Counted from the stretch's first letter, positions 8,569-17,458 are shown. The stretch is DNA of 64,000 nucleotides from an uncultured bacterium (GCA_905216145.1 CAJMST010000001.1:62001-126000), one strand, 5' to 3'. Translations and numbers: made by a program. Notes: generated from the sequence alone by a model not told the origin.

Positions 8569-9363
8569 CTATCCCTGGAATACACCAGTGAGCATGGCGA
8601 GTGCCTCGAGCACACCGCCGCCGACCGACGTCGCCTTGTCCGAAATGTAGTTGATATAGCTGGCATCGCCGCGCGGATCGACATCGGCGCATTTAAAGCC
8701 CTCAGTCACCTGCACGCCGTTCGCCAAAAGCCCGCGCAGACAGCCGTCGATCTGCGTGCACATGGGCGAATCGCCCGCGTAGCCAATCACGTCTCCGGCG
8801 CTCACGATGTCGCCGATCGCGCGGTCGGACCGAAACACGCCGGCGGCGGGGCTGTGGATAACGCGCTCTCTGCCATAGCCAGCGATAATGCCCGGCACGC
8901 CCGTGTTGGGTTGGGGCGAACCTTGGGTAATGACACGGCCCAGGAAATGCCCGCGCATGGTTTCGACCACGGCGTCGCAGTCAACCGGCGCGGTAAAGCC
9001 CGGCCCCACGGCGATAACGGCAGGCGCCATGTCGCGCGTGGTGCCCAAGTTACGCTTGGCCAGAATCGCGTCGACCACAGCCGCGGGCTTCAGTTCGTCG
9101 AGCATCTTGGCTTGGGGGTCCACCACAACGGCGACGTCTCCAGCCCCGGTAATCTCAAGCGCCTCGGCCGACGTCTGCGCCAAGCGGGCGCGAATGCCCT
9201 CGACCTGGACCTCGCCCAGGCGAATGGCCTCGCAAAAACTGATTGTGCGACGGATGCACGTGGGGACCGCGATATCGGCCATGACAACCGACACGCCAGC
9301 ACGTACCAGACGGGCAGCGACACCCGTGGCGATATCGCCAGCGCCGCGAACATAAACGAGCAT
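8569..9363 (-). CDS. yqeB: selenium-dependent molybdenum hydroxylase accessory protein YqeB (EF2563 family)
   Basis: 264 aa. The N-terminus VRGAGDIATGVAARLVRAG is a Rossmann-like motif typical of the EF2563/YqeB family. GPGFTAPVDCDAVVETMRG and the later GVFRSDRAIGDIVSAGDVIG also fit. The family co-occurs with selenium-dependent molybdenum hydroxylases and is thought to help form the selenium-containing cofactor, although the exact reaction is not established. ATG at 9363 has GGGAGG upstream. It is divergent from yqeC (102-bp gap) and operonic with xdhC. Confidence 0.85.
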   Translation of the reverse strand: MLVYVRGAGDIATGVAARLVRAGVSVVMADIAVPTCIRRTISFCEAIRLGEVQVEGIRARLAQTSAEALEITGAGDVAVVVDPQAKMLDELKPAAVVDAILAKRNLGTTRDMAPAVIAVGPGFTAPVDCDAVVETMRGHFLGRVITQGSPQPNTGVPGIIAGYGRERVIHSPAAGVFRSDRAIGDIVSAGDVIGYAGDSPMCTQIDGCLRGLLANGVQVTEGFKCADVDPRGDASYINYISDKATSVGGGVLEALAMLTGVFQG

Positions 9364-9404
9364 TCCCGGGGCACCTCCCTGTGCTACGGTTTGAGCAGAG
9401 CAAA

Positions 9405-9419
9405 AGCGGTTCGACCGCT
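9405..9419. promoter_or_regulatory. palindromic operator candidate between yqeB and yqeC
   Basis: Perfect palindrome AGCGGT-TCG-ACCGCT in the divergent yqeB/yqeC gap, next to an AT-rich stretch with TATTAT at 9446-9451. The position suits a regulator acting on both genes. No regulator is assigned. Confidence 0.35.
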
Positions 9420-9465
9420 ACTCTGATGATTATTTATTATCACAGTATTATACGGCGGTGAACAG

Positions 9466-10200
9466 ATGGAAACGGTTAGCGGCAATCTTGTCTCGGCGCT
9501 CAGGATCGAGCCGGGCATTACCGCGATTATCGGCAGCGGTGGCAAGTCGACCTTGCTAAAGACGCTCGGCCTTGAGCTTATGCGCGCTGGCGGCCGCGCG
9601 CTCCTCTGCACCACCACGCATATGTTCCCCGTCGCCGGTGTGCCGTGGGACGGGTCGAGCCGTCGCCTGGACGCCGTGCCTTGGAAGCCGGGCGCCTCGC
9701 ATGCCCCCGGTTGCACCTGCGAGGCATGCGCGGGACTTGCGCGCGGAAGCATCTGCCAGGCAGGCGTCTTGGACCCAGAGACAGGCAAGCTCTCCTCCCC
9801 TGCCGAGCCGCTCGACCAGCTGGCGCAGCACTTTGACTATGTATTGGCCGAGGCAGATGGCAGCAAGCGACTCCCGCTCAAGGCGCATGCCGCCTGGGAG
9901 CCGGTAATTCCCGCCACCACGGCAAACGTTGTCTGGGTCGTCGGCGCCTCGGGGCTGGGCAAACCCATCAACGAGGCCGTCCACCGCCCCAAGCTCTTTT
10001 GCGAGCGCTGCGGCTGCAAGCTCACCGACATCGCCACGCCCGAGCGCGTCGCCCAGGTGCTCAATGCCGAGATGCAGGCGCTGAAACTCCGCACCGCACG
10101 CGTTATGCTCAACCAAGTCGACACGCTCAGCGACCCCACGATGGCCGACCGCTTCGAGGCAGCCCTCGGCCGCCCCATCGTCGCCACCAGCCTCAAATAG
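9466..10200 (+). CDS. yqeC: selenium-dependent hydroxylase accessory protein YqeC
   Basis: 244 aa. The P-loop-like IIGSGGKSTLLKTLG near the N-terminus and the CTTTHMFP motif are hallmarks of YqeC (TIGR03172-type). VLAEADGSKRLPLKAHAAWEPVIP matches the family core. The family accompanies YqeB, MocA and selenium-dependent Mo-hydroxylases; a role in selenium-cofactor synthesis is inferred from that, not shown biochemically. A CEACAG-containing insert of about 30 residues (around 70-100) with several cysteines is less typical. It is transcribed away from yqeB and convergent with the hydantoinase gene. Confidence 0.85.
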   Translation: METVSGNLVSALRIEPGITAIIGSGGKSTLLKTLGLELMRAGGRALLCTTTHMFPVAGVPWDGSSRRLDAVPWKPGASHAPGCTCEACAGLARGSICQAGVLDPETGKLSSPAEPLDQLAQHFDYVLAEADGSKRLPLKAHAAWEPVIPATTANVVWVVGASGLGKPINEAVHRPKLFCERCGCKLTDIATPERVAQVLNAEMQALKLRTARVMLNQVDTLSDPTMADRFEAALGRPIVATSLK

Positions 10201-10210
10201 CCGGCCCCAG

Positions 10211-10291
10211 CCTCCGCAGTTGCGGTGAAATACGGACTGTTTGGCCGCCTGACGGCCGCAAACAGTCCGTATTTCACCGCAACTGCGGAGG
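10211..10291. repeat. 81-bp inverted repeat, copy 2
   Basis: The outer arms CCTCCGCAGTTGCGG/CCGCAACTGCGGAGG and the inner GTGAAATACGGACTGTTT with its complement pair without mismatch over about 32 nt. It lies between the convergent yqeC and hydantoinase genes, so it may act as a bidirectional transcript end. It is the same family as 7432-7498. No T-run is present. Confidence 0.75.
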
Positions 10292-10309
10292 GGGTCCGGC
10301 GCTCCCCTG

Positions 10310-11677
10310 TTAGCGGGGCACGTAGCGGCCAGGTTGGGCTCCGGTGGGCTCGCCGTCGTGTGCCGCCAGCACGCCGTTCACAAACACGGCCTTGGCGCGG
10401 CCATGTGCCTCAAAACCCTCGAGCGGCGTGTAGTCCACAGCCTGATGCTGCGTCGCCGCGCTAATGGTCCAGCGCGCCTTGGGATCCCACACGCACACGT
10501 CGGCATCGGCGCCCTCGGCAAGACAGCCCTTGCGCGGATACATGCCAAAGACGCGCGCCGGGTTCTCGCTCATCAAGCGGCACAGATCCTCGGGTCCCAG
10601 CTGGCCCTCAAAGCTCGTGGCAATCGCGACGGGACGATGCTCAACGCCGGGCCCGCCGTTGGGAATCGCGCGGAAATCGTCGCGCCCGCGGTCCTTTTGC
10701 CCGTGCAGGTTAAAGCTGCAATGATCGGTCGCAATAGTATCGATCTCGCCGGCCACAAGCGCCTCGCGCAGCGCGGCACGGTCGCCGGCATGGCGCAGTG
10801 GCGGGCTCATCACATACTTGGCACCCGCAAAGCCGTCCTCGCCCTGCTCCAAGTAGCAAGTATCGTCGAGCATCAGATACTGAGGGCAGGTCTCGACATA
10901 GATGTTCTTCTGCCCGCGCGCTTTGGCAGCGCGAATGGCCTCGAGCCCCAGCTTGGTCGAAAGGTGCACCACATTGACTGGAGCGTCCCCGGCCAGGTGC
11001 GCCAGATACAGCAGACGACTCACGGCCTCGGCCTCGCACACGTCCGGACGGCTGAGCGCATGCCCCTCGGGCCCATGAATCCCCTGCTCGTACACGCGCT
11101 TCTGCAGTTCATTCACCAGCGTACCGTTCTCGCAATGCACGCACAGGATGCCGCCCGCGCGCTTGAGTTCCTCCAGCACCTCGAGCGTCTCGGCGTCGTC
11201 CAGGCGCAGGTGGTCATAGGCAAAGTAGGTCTTGAACGACGACACGCCCGCCTCGCGCATGGCCGAAAGATCGGCGCGGTTGCGTTCATTCCACTCGGCG
11301 AGTGCCATATGAAACGCGTAGTTGGCCGTGCAGGTTCCGTCGGCGCGGCGATGCCACTCGGCCAAGGCATCGGGCATGGTCACGCCGCGATCGGCCGTCG
11401 CGTAGTCCACGATGGTCGTCGTACCGCCGCAGGCAGCCGCACGCGTACCGGTCTCAAAGCTATCGGCCGTCCAATCCATGCCAGTCCAGCACTGCATGTG
11501 CGTGTGGCCGTCGATAAAGCCGGGGAACACCCAACAGTCGGTGGCGTCCTGGACGGTATCGCCCTCGCCCGGCTCGATTGCCGCGGCAATCCGCACAATC
11601 TTATCGCCCTCCATGGCAAGATCGGCGCGGCGAAGCCCCTGGGGCGTCACGAGCGCGCCGTTTTTGATGATGATCAT
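10310..11677 (-). CDS. hyuA: dihydropyrimidinase/hydantoinase-family amidohydrolase
   Basis: 455 aa cyclic-amide hydrolase. Metal-site features are visible: GFIDGHTHMQ (HxH), the carboxylated-lysine motif SFKTYFAYDH, His in CVHCENG and VVHLSTKLG, and Asp/His in IATDHCSFN. This is the hydantoinase/allantoinase/dihydropyrimidinase group. Next to ygeW-ygeY-ygeX it most likely opens a hydantoin-like ring formed during purine breakdown, as proposed for the gut urate-degrading gene set. The true substrate cannot be read from sequence. It follows the mocA-like gene by 9 bp with AAGGAG. Confidence 0.85.
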   Translation of the reverse strand: MIIIKNGALVTPQGLRRADLAMEGDKIVRIAAAIEPGEGDTVQDATDCWVFPGFIDGHTHMQCWTGMDWTADSFETGTRAAACGGTTTIVDYATADRGVTMPDALAEWHRRADGTCTANYAFHMALAEWNERNRADLSAMREAGVSSFKTYFAYDHLRLDDAETLEVLEELKRAGGILCVHCENGTLVNELQKRVYEQGIHGPEGHALSRPDVCEAEAVSRLLYLAHLAGDAPVNVVHLSTKLGLEAIRAAKARGQKNIYVETCPQYLMLDDTCYLEQGEDGFAGAKYVMSPPLRHAGDRAALREALVAGEIDTIATDHCSFNLHGQKDRGRDDFRAIPNGGPGVEHRPVAIATSFEGQLGPEDLCRLMSENPARVFGMYPRKGCLAEGADADVCVWDPKARWTISAATQHQAVDYTPLEGFEAHGRAKAVFVNGVLAAHDGEPTGAQPGRYVPR

Positions 11678-11686
11678 AATTGCTCC

Positions 11687-12301
11687 TTATTGATTGATGC
11701 AGTTGGCCACGCGATCAAAATACGAGCAGGCGGCGATATGCTCCGTTATGCGTTGCTGTCCCTTGGCGGTATCGACGTCCCACAGCTCGTAGGCACGCGC
11801 CTCGACCAGCACCACGTCGGTACGGTCCTTGAGGATCGAACCGCCGCCGTCCTTGCCCTCAAGACACATAAGTGCATCGAACAGTTCCGCCGGAAAGAGC
11901 ACCGGGCTCGAAGGCTCACCGTTGCACGCAAGACGCACCGGATGTTTGCGGCCACACTCGTCAAACGCACGAACCATAGCCTCAAAAGAACCCGAACTCA
12001 CGAGCGGCTGGTCGCCCGGCAAAAAGAGGCAACCTTTCCAGTTGCGTTCGACTCCCCATGAAAGGCCCGCACGGACGCTTTCGCTGCGCAGCTCGCCATC
12101 GTGCAGCACGCACGGGCAATGCTTGTCCTCGCAAATCTGAGCGACCTCGGGCCAACGCGTCGAAACCACGACGTCAAAGCCCCGGGGCACCGAATCGATG
12201 GTCCGGGCAATCAGCGGCTCGCCATAGATATCGGCAAGCATCTTGTTAGAGCCAAACCGCTTGCCCTCGCCCGAAGCCATAATGACGCATCCAAGTTTCA
12301 T
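11687..12301 (-). CDS. mocA: MocA-like molybdenum cofactor nucleotidyltransferase
   Basis: About 204 aa from the ATG at 12301, which has GGAGGT seven bases upstream. The N-terminus MKLGCVIMASGEGKRFGSNK is the nucleotide-binding signature of MobA/MocA-like NTP transferases, and FLPGDQPLVS is the metal-binding block. MocA adds CMP to the molybdopterin of xanthine-dehydrogenase-type enzymes. The context with yqeB, yqeC and xdhC supports service to the selenium-type hydroxylase here. It is the first gene of a short operon with the hydantoinase. Confidence 0.8.
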   Translation of the reverse strand: MKLGCVIMASGEGKRFGSNKMLADIYGEPLIARTIDSVPRGFDVVVSTRWPEVAQICEDKHCPCVLHDGELRSESVRAGLSWGVERNWKGCLFLPGDQPLVSSGSFEAMVRAFDECGRKHPVRLACNGEPSSPVLFPAELFDALMCLEGKDGGGSILKDRTDVVLVEARAYELWDVDTAKGQQRITEHIAACSYFDRVANCINQ

Positions 12302-12388
12302 GGTGATACCTCCCCTGAAACCATCGTACCCATAACTCGCGCCGCGGGCATCCACATCGAAAGCGCTTATCCCGCACGCCCACGATGC

Positions 12389-12428
12389 AAAAAGGGGGCA
12401 CCCCGCCGGTTGGCAGAGCGCCCCCTTT
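12389..12428 (-). terminator. intrinsic terminator after ygeW
   Basis: Minus-strand hairpin AAAGGGGGC/GCCCCCTTT with a run of T after the second arm. It sits 24 bp beyond the ygeW stop, before the mocA-like gene, and so likely ends the ygeX-ygeY-ygeW transcript. Confidence 0.75.
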
Positions 12429-12451
12429 ACATGGCTTACCTCAGCCCGGCT

Positions 12452-13654
12452 TTAGGCCTGGAGCCAACGGGCGGTGTTACGCTCGTCGAGGGCCTTGAGG
12501 GTAGCGGCGGGATCGGCAACCTTCTGCAGGAACATCATGGCAGCGATGGCGTACGGCTTGTAGCTGGCCTCCTTGTACATGCCCACGCGGTGCATGTCGA
12601 AGACGTCGGCGTTAACCTCGCCGTGCTCGCAGGAGACACCGGAGATGTCGGCGGGCAGCGGGTGCATAAAGATGGTGTCCTGGCCGTTGGCGGTCTTCTC
12701 CATGAGTTCGGTCGTGGAGCACCAGTCCTGATGGGTGGCGTTCTGGGCGAGCAGCTCCTTCTCGAGCGCTGCGATGCCGGCGTCATCGCCCTCGGCGTAC
12801 AGGTTAGTACGCTTCTCCATGGCGGCAAACGGAGCCCAGCTCTTGGGGATCACGATGTCGGCGCCCTCGAAGGCCTCGGCCATGGTGTTGACCTGCTTAA
12901 AGGTGGTGCCGGACTCGGCGGCATAGCCCTTAGCGCGCTCGACGACCTCGGGCATGAGGTCGTAGCCCTCGGGGTGGGCCAGGGTGACGTCCATGCCAAA
13001 GCGGGGCAGCAGGCTGATCAGCGACTGCGGGCAGGACAGCGGCTTGCCGTAAGAGGGCGAATAGGCCCAGGTAACGGCAACCTTCTTGCCCTTGAGGTTC
13101 TCGAGGCCGCCAAACTCGTTGATGAGGTAGAGCATGTCGGCAGAGGACTGCGTGGGGTGATCGGAGTCGGACTGCAGGGAGATGAGCGTGGGACGGTGAT
13201 CCAGAACGCCGTCCTCGTAAGCCTGCTGCACGGACTCGGAGACCTCGGCCATGTAGGCGTCGCCCTTGCCGATGTACATGTCGTCGCGGATGCCGATGAC
13301 GTCGGCCATGAAGGAGATCATGGTAGCGGTCTCGCGGACGGTCTCGCCGTGAGCGATCTGGGACTTCTTCTCGTCCAGGTCCTGCAGCTCAAGGCCGAGC
13401 AGGTTGGCGGCCTTAGAGAAGGAGAAGCGCGTACGGGTGGAGTTGTCGCGGAACAGGGAGACGGCCAGGCCCGAGTCGAAGATCTTGGACGAAACGTTGT
13501 TCTCACGCAGTTCGCGCAGGGCGTCGGCGACGATGTAGAGAGCCTTGAGCTCATCGGTGGTCTTGTCCCAGGTGTGCAGGAAGTCGCTGCCGTACATGCC
13601 CTTAAAATCGAGGCCGTTCAGCTGCTCGACGAGCTCGGTAAACTTGACGTCCAT
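12452..13654 (-). CDS. ygeW: knotted carbamoyltransferase YgeW
   Basis: 400 aa from the ATG at 13654 (AAAGGA upstream; the longer reading is not needed). Aspartate/ornithine carbamoyltransferase family. The carbamoyl-phosphate loop is DNSTRTRFSFSK, followed by DHPTQSSADM and MHPLPADISG. The divergent N-terminus MDVKFTELVEQLNGLDFKGM identifies the YgeW branch, whose substrate is not firmly established. In purine catabolism it is thought to act in the phosphorolytic direction, giving carbamoyl phosphate. A carbamate kinase, its usual partner for ATP, is not in this window. 200 bp separates it from ygeY. Confidence 0.93.
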   Translation of the reverse strand: MDVKFTELVEQLNGLDFKGMYGSDFLHTWDKTTDELKALYIVADALRELRENNVSSKIFDSGLAVSLFRDNSTRTRFSFSKAANLLGLELQDLDEKKSQIAHGETVRETATMISFMADVIGIRDDMYIGKGDAYMAEVSESVQQAYEDGVLDHRPTLISLQSDSDHPTQSSADMLYLINEFGGLENLKGKKVAVTWAYSPSYGKPLSCPQSLISLLPRFGMDVTLAHPEGYDLMPEVVERAKGYAAESGTTFKQVNTMAEAFEGADIVIPKSWAPFAAMEKRTNLYAEGDDAGIAALEKELLAQNATHQDWCSTTELMEKTANGQDTIFMHPLPADISGVSCEHGEVNADVFDMHRVGMYKEASYKPYAIAAMMFLQKVADPAATLKALDERNTARWLQA

Positions 13655-13854
13655 GGAAATGTCCTTTCTAAAGATGAAAGATCGCAATGAGTAGACGCGC
13701 TCCGGCATGCGCGTGTGGCTAGAACATGTAGAGCGCTATGACGAGGACCCGCTACCGTTGAGGAAGCATGGGAGATAACGACCGCGGGCCCCAAGTCAAC
13801 AGGAGGCGCCGGGGACACGAGCGGCCCCCGGCTCAACAAAATCGAGGAATGGGA

Positions 13855-15240
13855 CTAGTCGATCTTGTTGTTGGTCAGACCGGCGCGGAACACGGTGGCG
13901 TCGCCATCGGCCTGGCTCGGATCGTAGAGGTTCAGGGCAGCCACGTACATGGCGGCAGCGGTGACCAGGTCGTCCTTGTAGGTGACCTCGTTGGGAGCGT
14001 GAGCCTGAGACTCGGCACCCGGGCCAAAGCCCACGCAGGGGATGCCGTAGCGGCCCTGGATGGAAACGCAGTTCGTGGAGAAGGTCCACTTATCGCACAG
14101 CGGGCGACCGGTGCGCTTGTCCATGCTGGGCTCGCAGCCGATACGCTCGTCACCGAACATGGCCTTGTGGGCGTCGACGAGGGCCTTGACGTGCGGAGCG
14201 GTCTCCTTGTTGATCCACGTGGGGAAGTAAGCCTCGGTCTCGTAGACCTCGCCGGTCCAGGACGGACGGTCGTACATGTACATGGAGACCTTCACGTCGT
14301 CGCCGTACTTCTTGGCGGCCGGCAGGTTACGGATCTCGTCCAGGCAGGACTCCCAGGTCTCGCCGGCGGTCATGCGACGGTCGATGGAGATGGCGCAGGA
14401 ATCGGCCACGGCGCAGCGGCTGGGGCTGGTGTAGAAGATCTGGCTGACGGTGCAGGTGCCGCGGCCCAGGAAGCGGGCATCCTCGTAGTGCTCGGGGTTG
14501 TACTTGGGGTCGAGCATCTTAACGAGACCCTTGATGTCAGTCGACTCGTCGCAGCCGTTGTTGTTGAGGGCGCGGACGTCGGCGATGATGTCGGCCATCT
14601 TGTAGATGGCATTGTCGCCGCGGTCGGGAGCAGAGCCGTGGCAGGAAGTGCCGTGAACGTCGACGCGGATCTCCATGCGGCCGCGGTGGCCGCGATAGAT
14701 GCCGCCGTCGGTGGGCTCGGTGGAAATGACGAACTCGGGCTTAATGCCGTCCTTGTTGTAGATGTACTGCCAGCACATGCCGTCGCAGTCCTCTTCCTGG
14801 ACGGTGCCGACGACCATGATCTTGTAGCCCTCGGGGATGAGGCCCATGTCCTTCATCATCTTGGCAGCGTAGGTAGCGGAAGCCATGCCGCCCTCCTGGT
14901 CGGAGCCGCCGCGGCCGTAAATGATCTCGTCGGTCTCGTAGCCCTCATAGGGATCGGCATCCCAGTTCTCGATGTTGCCGATGCCGACGGTGTCGATGTG
15001 GGAGTCGATGGCGATGATCTTGTCGCCCTCGCCCATAAAGCCCATGACGTTGCCCAGGCCGTCGACCTTGACCTCGTCATAGCCAAGGCTCTCCATCTCG
15101 GCCTTGATGCAAGCGACAACCTCACCCTCCTCGCAGGACTCAGAGGGATGGGAGATCATAGCGCGCAGGAAGCGAGTCATATCAGCGCGATGAGACTCAG
15201 CAGCAGCCTTGATAGCGTCGAAATCGAGTTCTTTAGCCAT
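13855..15240 (-). CDS. ygeY: YgeY family M20 hydrolase
   Basis: 461 aa metal-dependent hydrolase of the ArgE/DapE/M20 family. Metal-binding features: AIDSHIDTVG, the bridging Asp in GRGGSDQEGGMAS and the Glu pair in GTVQEEDCDGMCW. The dimerisation domain sits in the middle with HGTSCHGSAP. YgeY is the M20 enzyme consistently linked to ygeX and ygeW in the purine locus; the likely role is cleavage of an acyl or ureido intermediate that feeds YgeX. It starts 72 bp downstream of the ygeX stop. Confidence 0.92.
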   Translation of the reverse strand: MAKELDFDAIKAAAESHRADMTRFLRAMISHPSESCEEGEVVACIKAEMESLGYDEVKVDGLGNVMGFMGEGDKIIAIDSHIDTVGIGNIENWDADPYEGYETDEIIYGRGGSDQEGGMASATYAAKMMKDMGLIPEGYKIMVVGTVQEEDCDGMCWQYIYNKDGIKPEFVISTEPTDGGIYRGHRGRMEIRVDVHGTSCHGSAPDRGDNAIYKMADIIADVRALNNNGCDESTDIKGLVKMLDPKYNPEHYEDARFLGRGTCTVSQIFYTSPSRCAVADSCAISIDRRMTAGETWESCLDEIRNLPAAKKYGDDVKVSMYMYDRPSWTGEVYETEAYFPTWINKETAPHVKALVDAHKAMFGDERIGCEPSMDKRTGRPLCDKWTFSTNCVSIQGRYGIPCVGFGPGAESQAHAPNEVTYKDDLVTAAAMYVAALNLYDPSQADGDATVFRAGLTNNKID

Positions 15241-15312
15241 TGTTCATAACCTTTCAAACGAAGGAATCTACCTGTGGGGTGGCGGAGCGATACCTATTTA
15301 CTCCGCCCAGTA

Positions 15313-16527
15313 TTAGCAAGTGGGGTATTCGCCTTCCCAGACGATGCGACGGTACTGGTCGGGATCCGTGTCACCTTCCGTGGAGAAGCAGAGTACGGAG
15401 CTCGTCTTGTCCAGGCCGATGAGCTCCTTGAGCTCGGCGTACTCGGGATCGAGCATGAGGGTCTCGACCAGGCCGGTGGTCACAGCGCCGGACTCGCCGG
15501 AAATGACGCGCGGGTCGCCCTTCTCGGGAGCGCCCAGGGTGCGCATGCCGCGAGCGGTGACCCAGTCGGGGCAGGACACGAAGGCGGTGGTGTGGTTGCG
15601 CAGGATATCCCAGCCCAGAATGTTGGGCTCGCCGCAGCACAGGCCGGCCATGATGGAGGGCATGTCACCGTCCACGATGCGCGGATCGCCGTCGCCGGCG
15701 GCAGCGCCCTTGTACAGGCAGGCGGCAGGAGCGCACTCAACCACGACAAAGGTAGGCGGGTTATCGGGATACAGGTTGGTGAAGTAGCCCACCACGGCGC
15801 CCGCGAGCGAACCCACGCCAGCCTGGACAAACACGTGCGTCGGGCGGTTGATGGCCATCTCGCGCAGCTGCTCGGCAGCCTCGGAAGCCATGGTGCCGTA
15901 GCCCTCCATGATCCAGGACGGGATCTTCTCGTAGCCCTCCCAGGCGGTGTCCTGAACGATGACGCCGCGCTCGCAGGCGTCGGCCTCGGCGGCGGCCATG
16001 CGCACGCACTCGTCGTAGTTGACCTCTTCGATGGTCACCGTGGCGCCCTCGGCGGCGATGTTATCGAAGCGGGGCTTGGTGGAACCCTTGGGCATGTGCA
16101 CGACGGCCTTCTGGCCCAGCTTGTTGGCAGCCCATGCCACGCCGCGGCCATGGTTGCCGTCGGTGGCGGTAAAGAAGGTAGCCTGGCCAAAGTCCTTGGC
16201 AAGCTGATCGGAGGTCAGGTAATCGAAGGTGCAGTCGGCAACGTCCTTGCCGGTCTCGTCGGCAATATAGTTGGCCATGGCAAACGAGCCGCCCAGGACC
16301 TTAAAGGCGTTGAGGCCAAAGCGATAGCTCTCGTCCTTAACGCACAGGTTGGACAGGCCCAGGCGCGCAGCCTGACCGTCCAGACGGGCAAGCGGAGTGA
16401 CGGTATATTGAGGGAACGACTGGTGGAAGGCACGGGCCTTCTTCACGTGGTCGAGGCTCATGATTCCCAAGTGCTTGTCATCGCTCTTGGGCATCGTGTT
16501 GCCCGCCCACTGGATCTTATCGGCCAT
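15313..16527 (-). CDS. ygeX: diaminopropionate ammonia-lyase
   Basis: 404-aa PLP fold-type II enzyme that converts 2,3-diaminopropionate to pyruvate and ammonia. The PLP lysine is in RFGLNAFKVLGGSFAMANY. The catalytic and phosphate-binding regions are ATDGNHGRGVAWAANKLG and QAGVGSLAGAVVG. The length matches E. coli YgeX. It has a strong AAGGAG site and is the first gene of ygeX-ygeY-ygeW. It is divergent from a PAS/HTH regulator with paired palindromes in between. 2-aminoacrylate is an expected intermediate, which links it to the ridA gene at 41070. Confidence 0.94.
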   Translation of the reverse strand: MADKIQWAGNTMPKSDDKHLGIMSLDHVKKARAFHQSFPQYTVTPLARLDGQAARLGLSNLCVKDESYRFGLNAFKVLGGSFAMANYIADETGKDVADCTFDYLTSDQLAKDFGQATFFTATDGNHGRGVAWAANKLGQKAVVHMPKGSTKPRFDNIAAEGATVTIEEVNYDECVRMAAAEADACERGVIVQDTAWEGYEKIPSWIMEGYGTMASEAAEQLREMAINRPTHVFVQAGVGSLAGAVVGYFTNLYPDNPPTFVVVECAPAACLYKGAAAGDGDPRIVDGDMPSIMAGLCCGEPNILGWDILRNHTTAFVSCPDWVTARGMRTLGAPEKGDPRVISGESGAVTTGLVETLMLDPEYAELKELIGLDKTSSVLCFSTEGDTDPDQYRRIVWEGEYPTC

Positions 16528-16619
16528 ACAGTGAACTCCTTAAGTCCTCTCTTGCCGGCCCCCGCATACGCGTTTCAGCCCATTCCCATTCATGCGACTG
16601 AACTTTTATGTGGATGCCA

Positions 16620-16685
16620 AACAAAAAGTTTGTTAGCACTGTTCTATCACACTTTTTGATTGGCAAACCTAACAAATTGTTTGTT
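16620..16685. promoter_or_regulatory. paired operator candidate between ygeX and its regulator
   Basis: Two copies of the palindrome AACAAA-N3-TTTGTT, at 16620-16634 and 16671-16685. Their centres are 51 bp apart, close to five helical turns. The sites lie in the divergent ygeX/regulator gap and are likely targets of the adjacent PAS/HTH protein. The assignment is inferred from position and symmetry. Confidence 0.6.
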
Positions 16686-16804
16686 GCCGTAATCGGTACC
16701 TTTTCGCCGCCGAACGGTTACATAACGCAGCGACGCTTTCGTTATTTGCGAACAGGTGTGGTTTATGGCAAAGTATGCCCAAACTAATTTTTAGGAAGGC
16801 ACCC

Positions 16805-17458
16805 ATGACCCCGTCACAGATTGAGTTTTACAAGCGCCTCGCACACGGTCTGGCGCTCCAGTTTGGCCCCAACTGCGAAGTCGTCGTCCACGATCTGGAG
16901 ACCGAGGACGTGGACCACTCCATCGTAGTGATCGAAAACGGCCACGTCAGCGGGCGCAAACTGGGTGACGGTCCCAGCCATATTGTGCTTGAGTCCATGC
17001 ACGATGGCACCACCGACGTGCACGACCGCGAGCCATACCTCACCAAAACCGCCGATGGCAAGCTGCTCAAGTCCTCGACCATCTTTATCCGCAACGACGA
17101 AGGCAAGCCCGTCGGCATTTTGGGCATCAACTTTGACATTACGCTTATGAAGGCTTTTGAGCGCTCGCTCGACGCTTTCACCGGCACCGGCGGCACGGGC
17201 TATACCGAGCCCGAGCCCATCACCAAAAACATCGGCGACCTGCTCGAAGACCTACTGCGCGAGTGCGAACAGTTTGTGGGCAAGCCCGCGGCGCTCATGA
17301 CCAAAGACGAGCGCATTCGTGCCATTGGCTACCTCGACCGTCGCGGTGCCTTCCTCATTTCCAAGTCGAGCGAGCGCGCCTGCGAGTTCTTTGGCATCTC
17401 CAAGTACAGCTTCTATAGCTACCTCAATGAGGCCAAGGCGGCGACCGGCGACAAGTAG
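16805..17458 (+). CDS. YheO-like PAS/helix-turn-helix transcriptional regulator
   Basis: 217 aa from the ATG at 16805, which has AGGAAGG upstream. The N-terminal YheO-like PAS domain (about 5-115) has NCEVVVHDLETEDVDHSIVVIENGHVSGRKLGD and ends GKPVGILGINFD. The C-terminal HTH (about 150-215) has RGAFLISKSSERACEFFGIS. This DauR/YheO-type family senses small ligands and often lies beside amino-acid or purine catabolic genes. It probably controls the divergent ygeX operon. A paralogue with the same architecture is at 40301-40957. Confidence 0.85.
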   Translation: MTPSQIEFYKRLAHGLALQFGPNCEVVVHDLETEDVDHSIVVIENGHVSGRKLGDGPSHIVLESMHDGTTDVHDREPYLTKTADGKLLKSSTIFIRNDEGKPVGILGINFDITLMKAFERSLDAFTGTGGTGYTEPEPITKNIGDLLEDLLRECEQFVGKPAALMTKDERIRAIGYLDRRGAFLISKSSERACEFFGISKYSFYSYLNEAKAATGDK

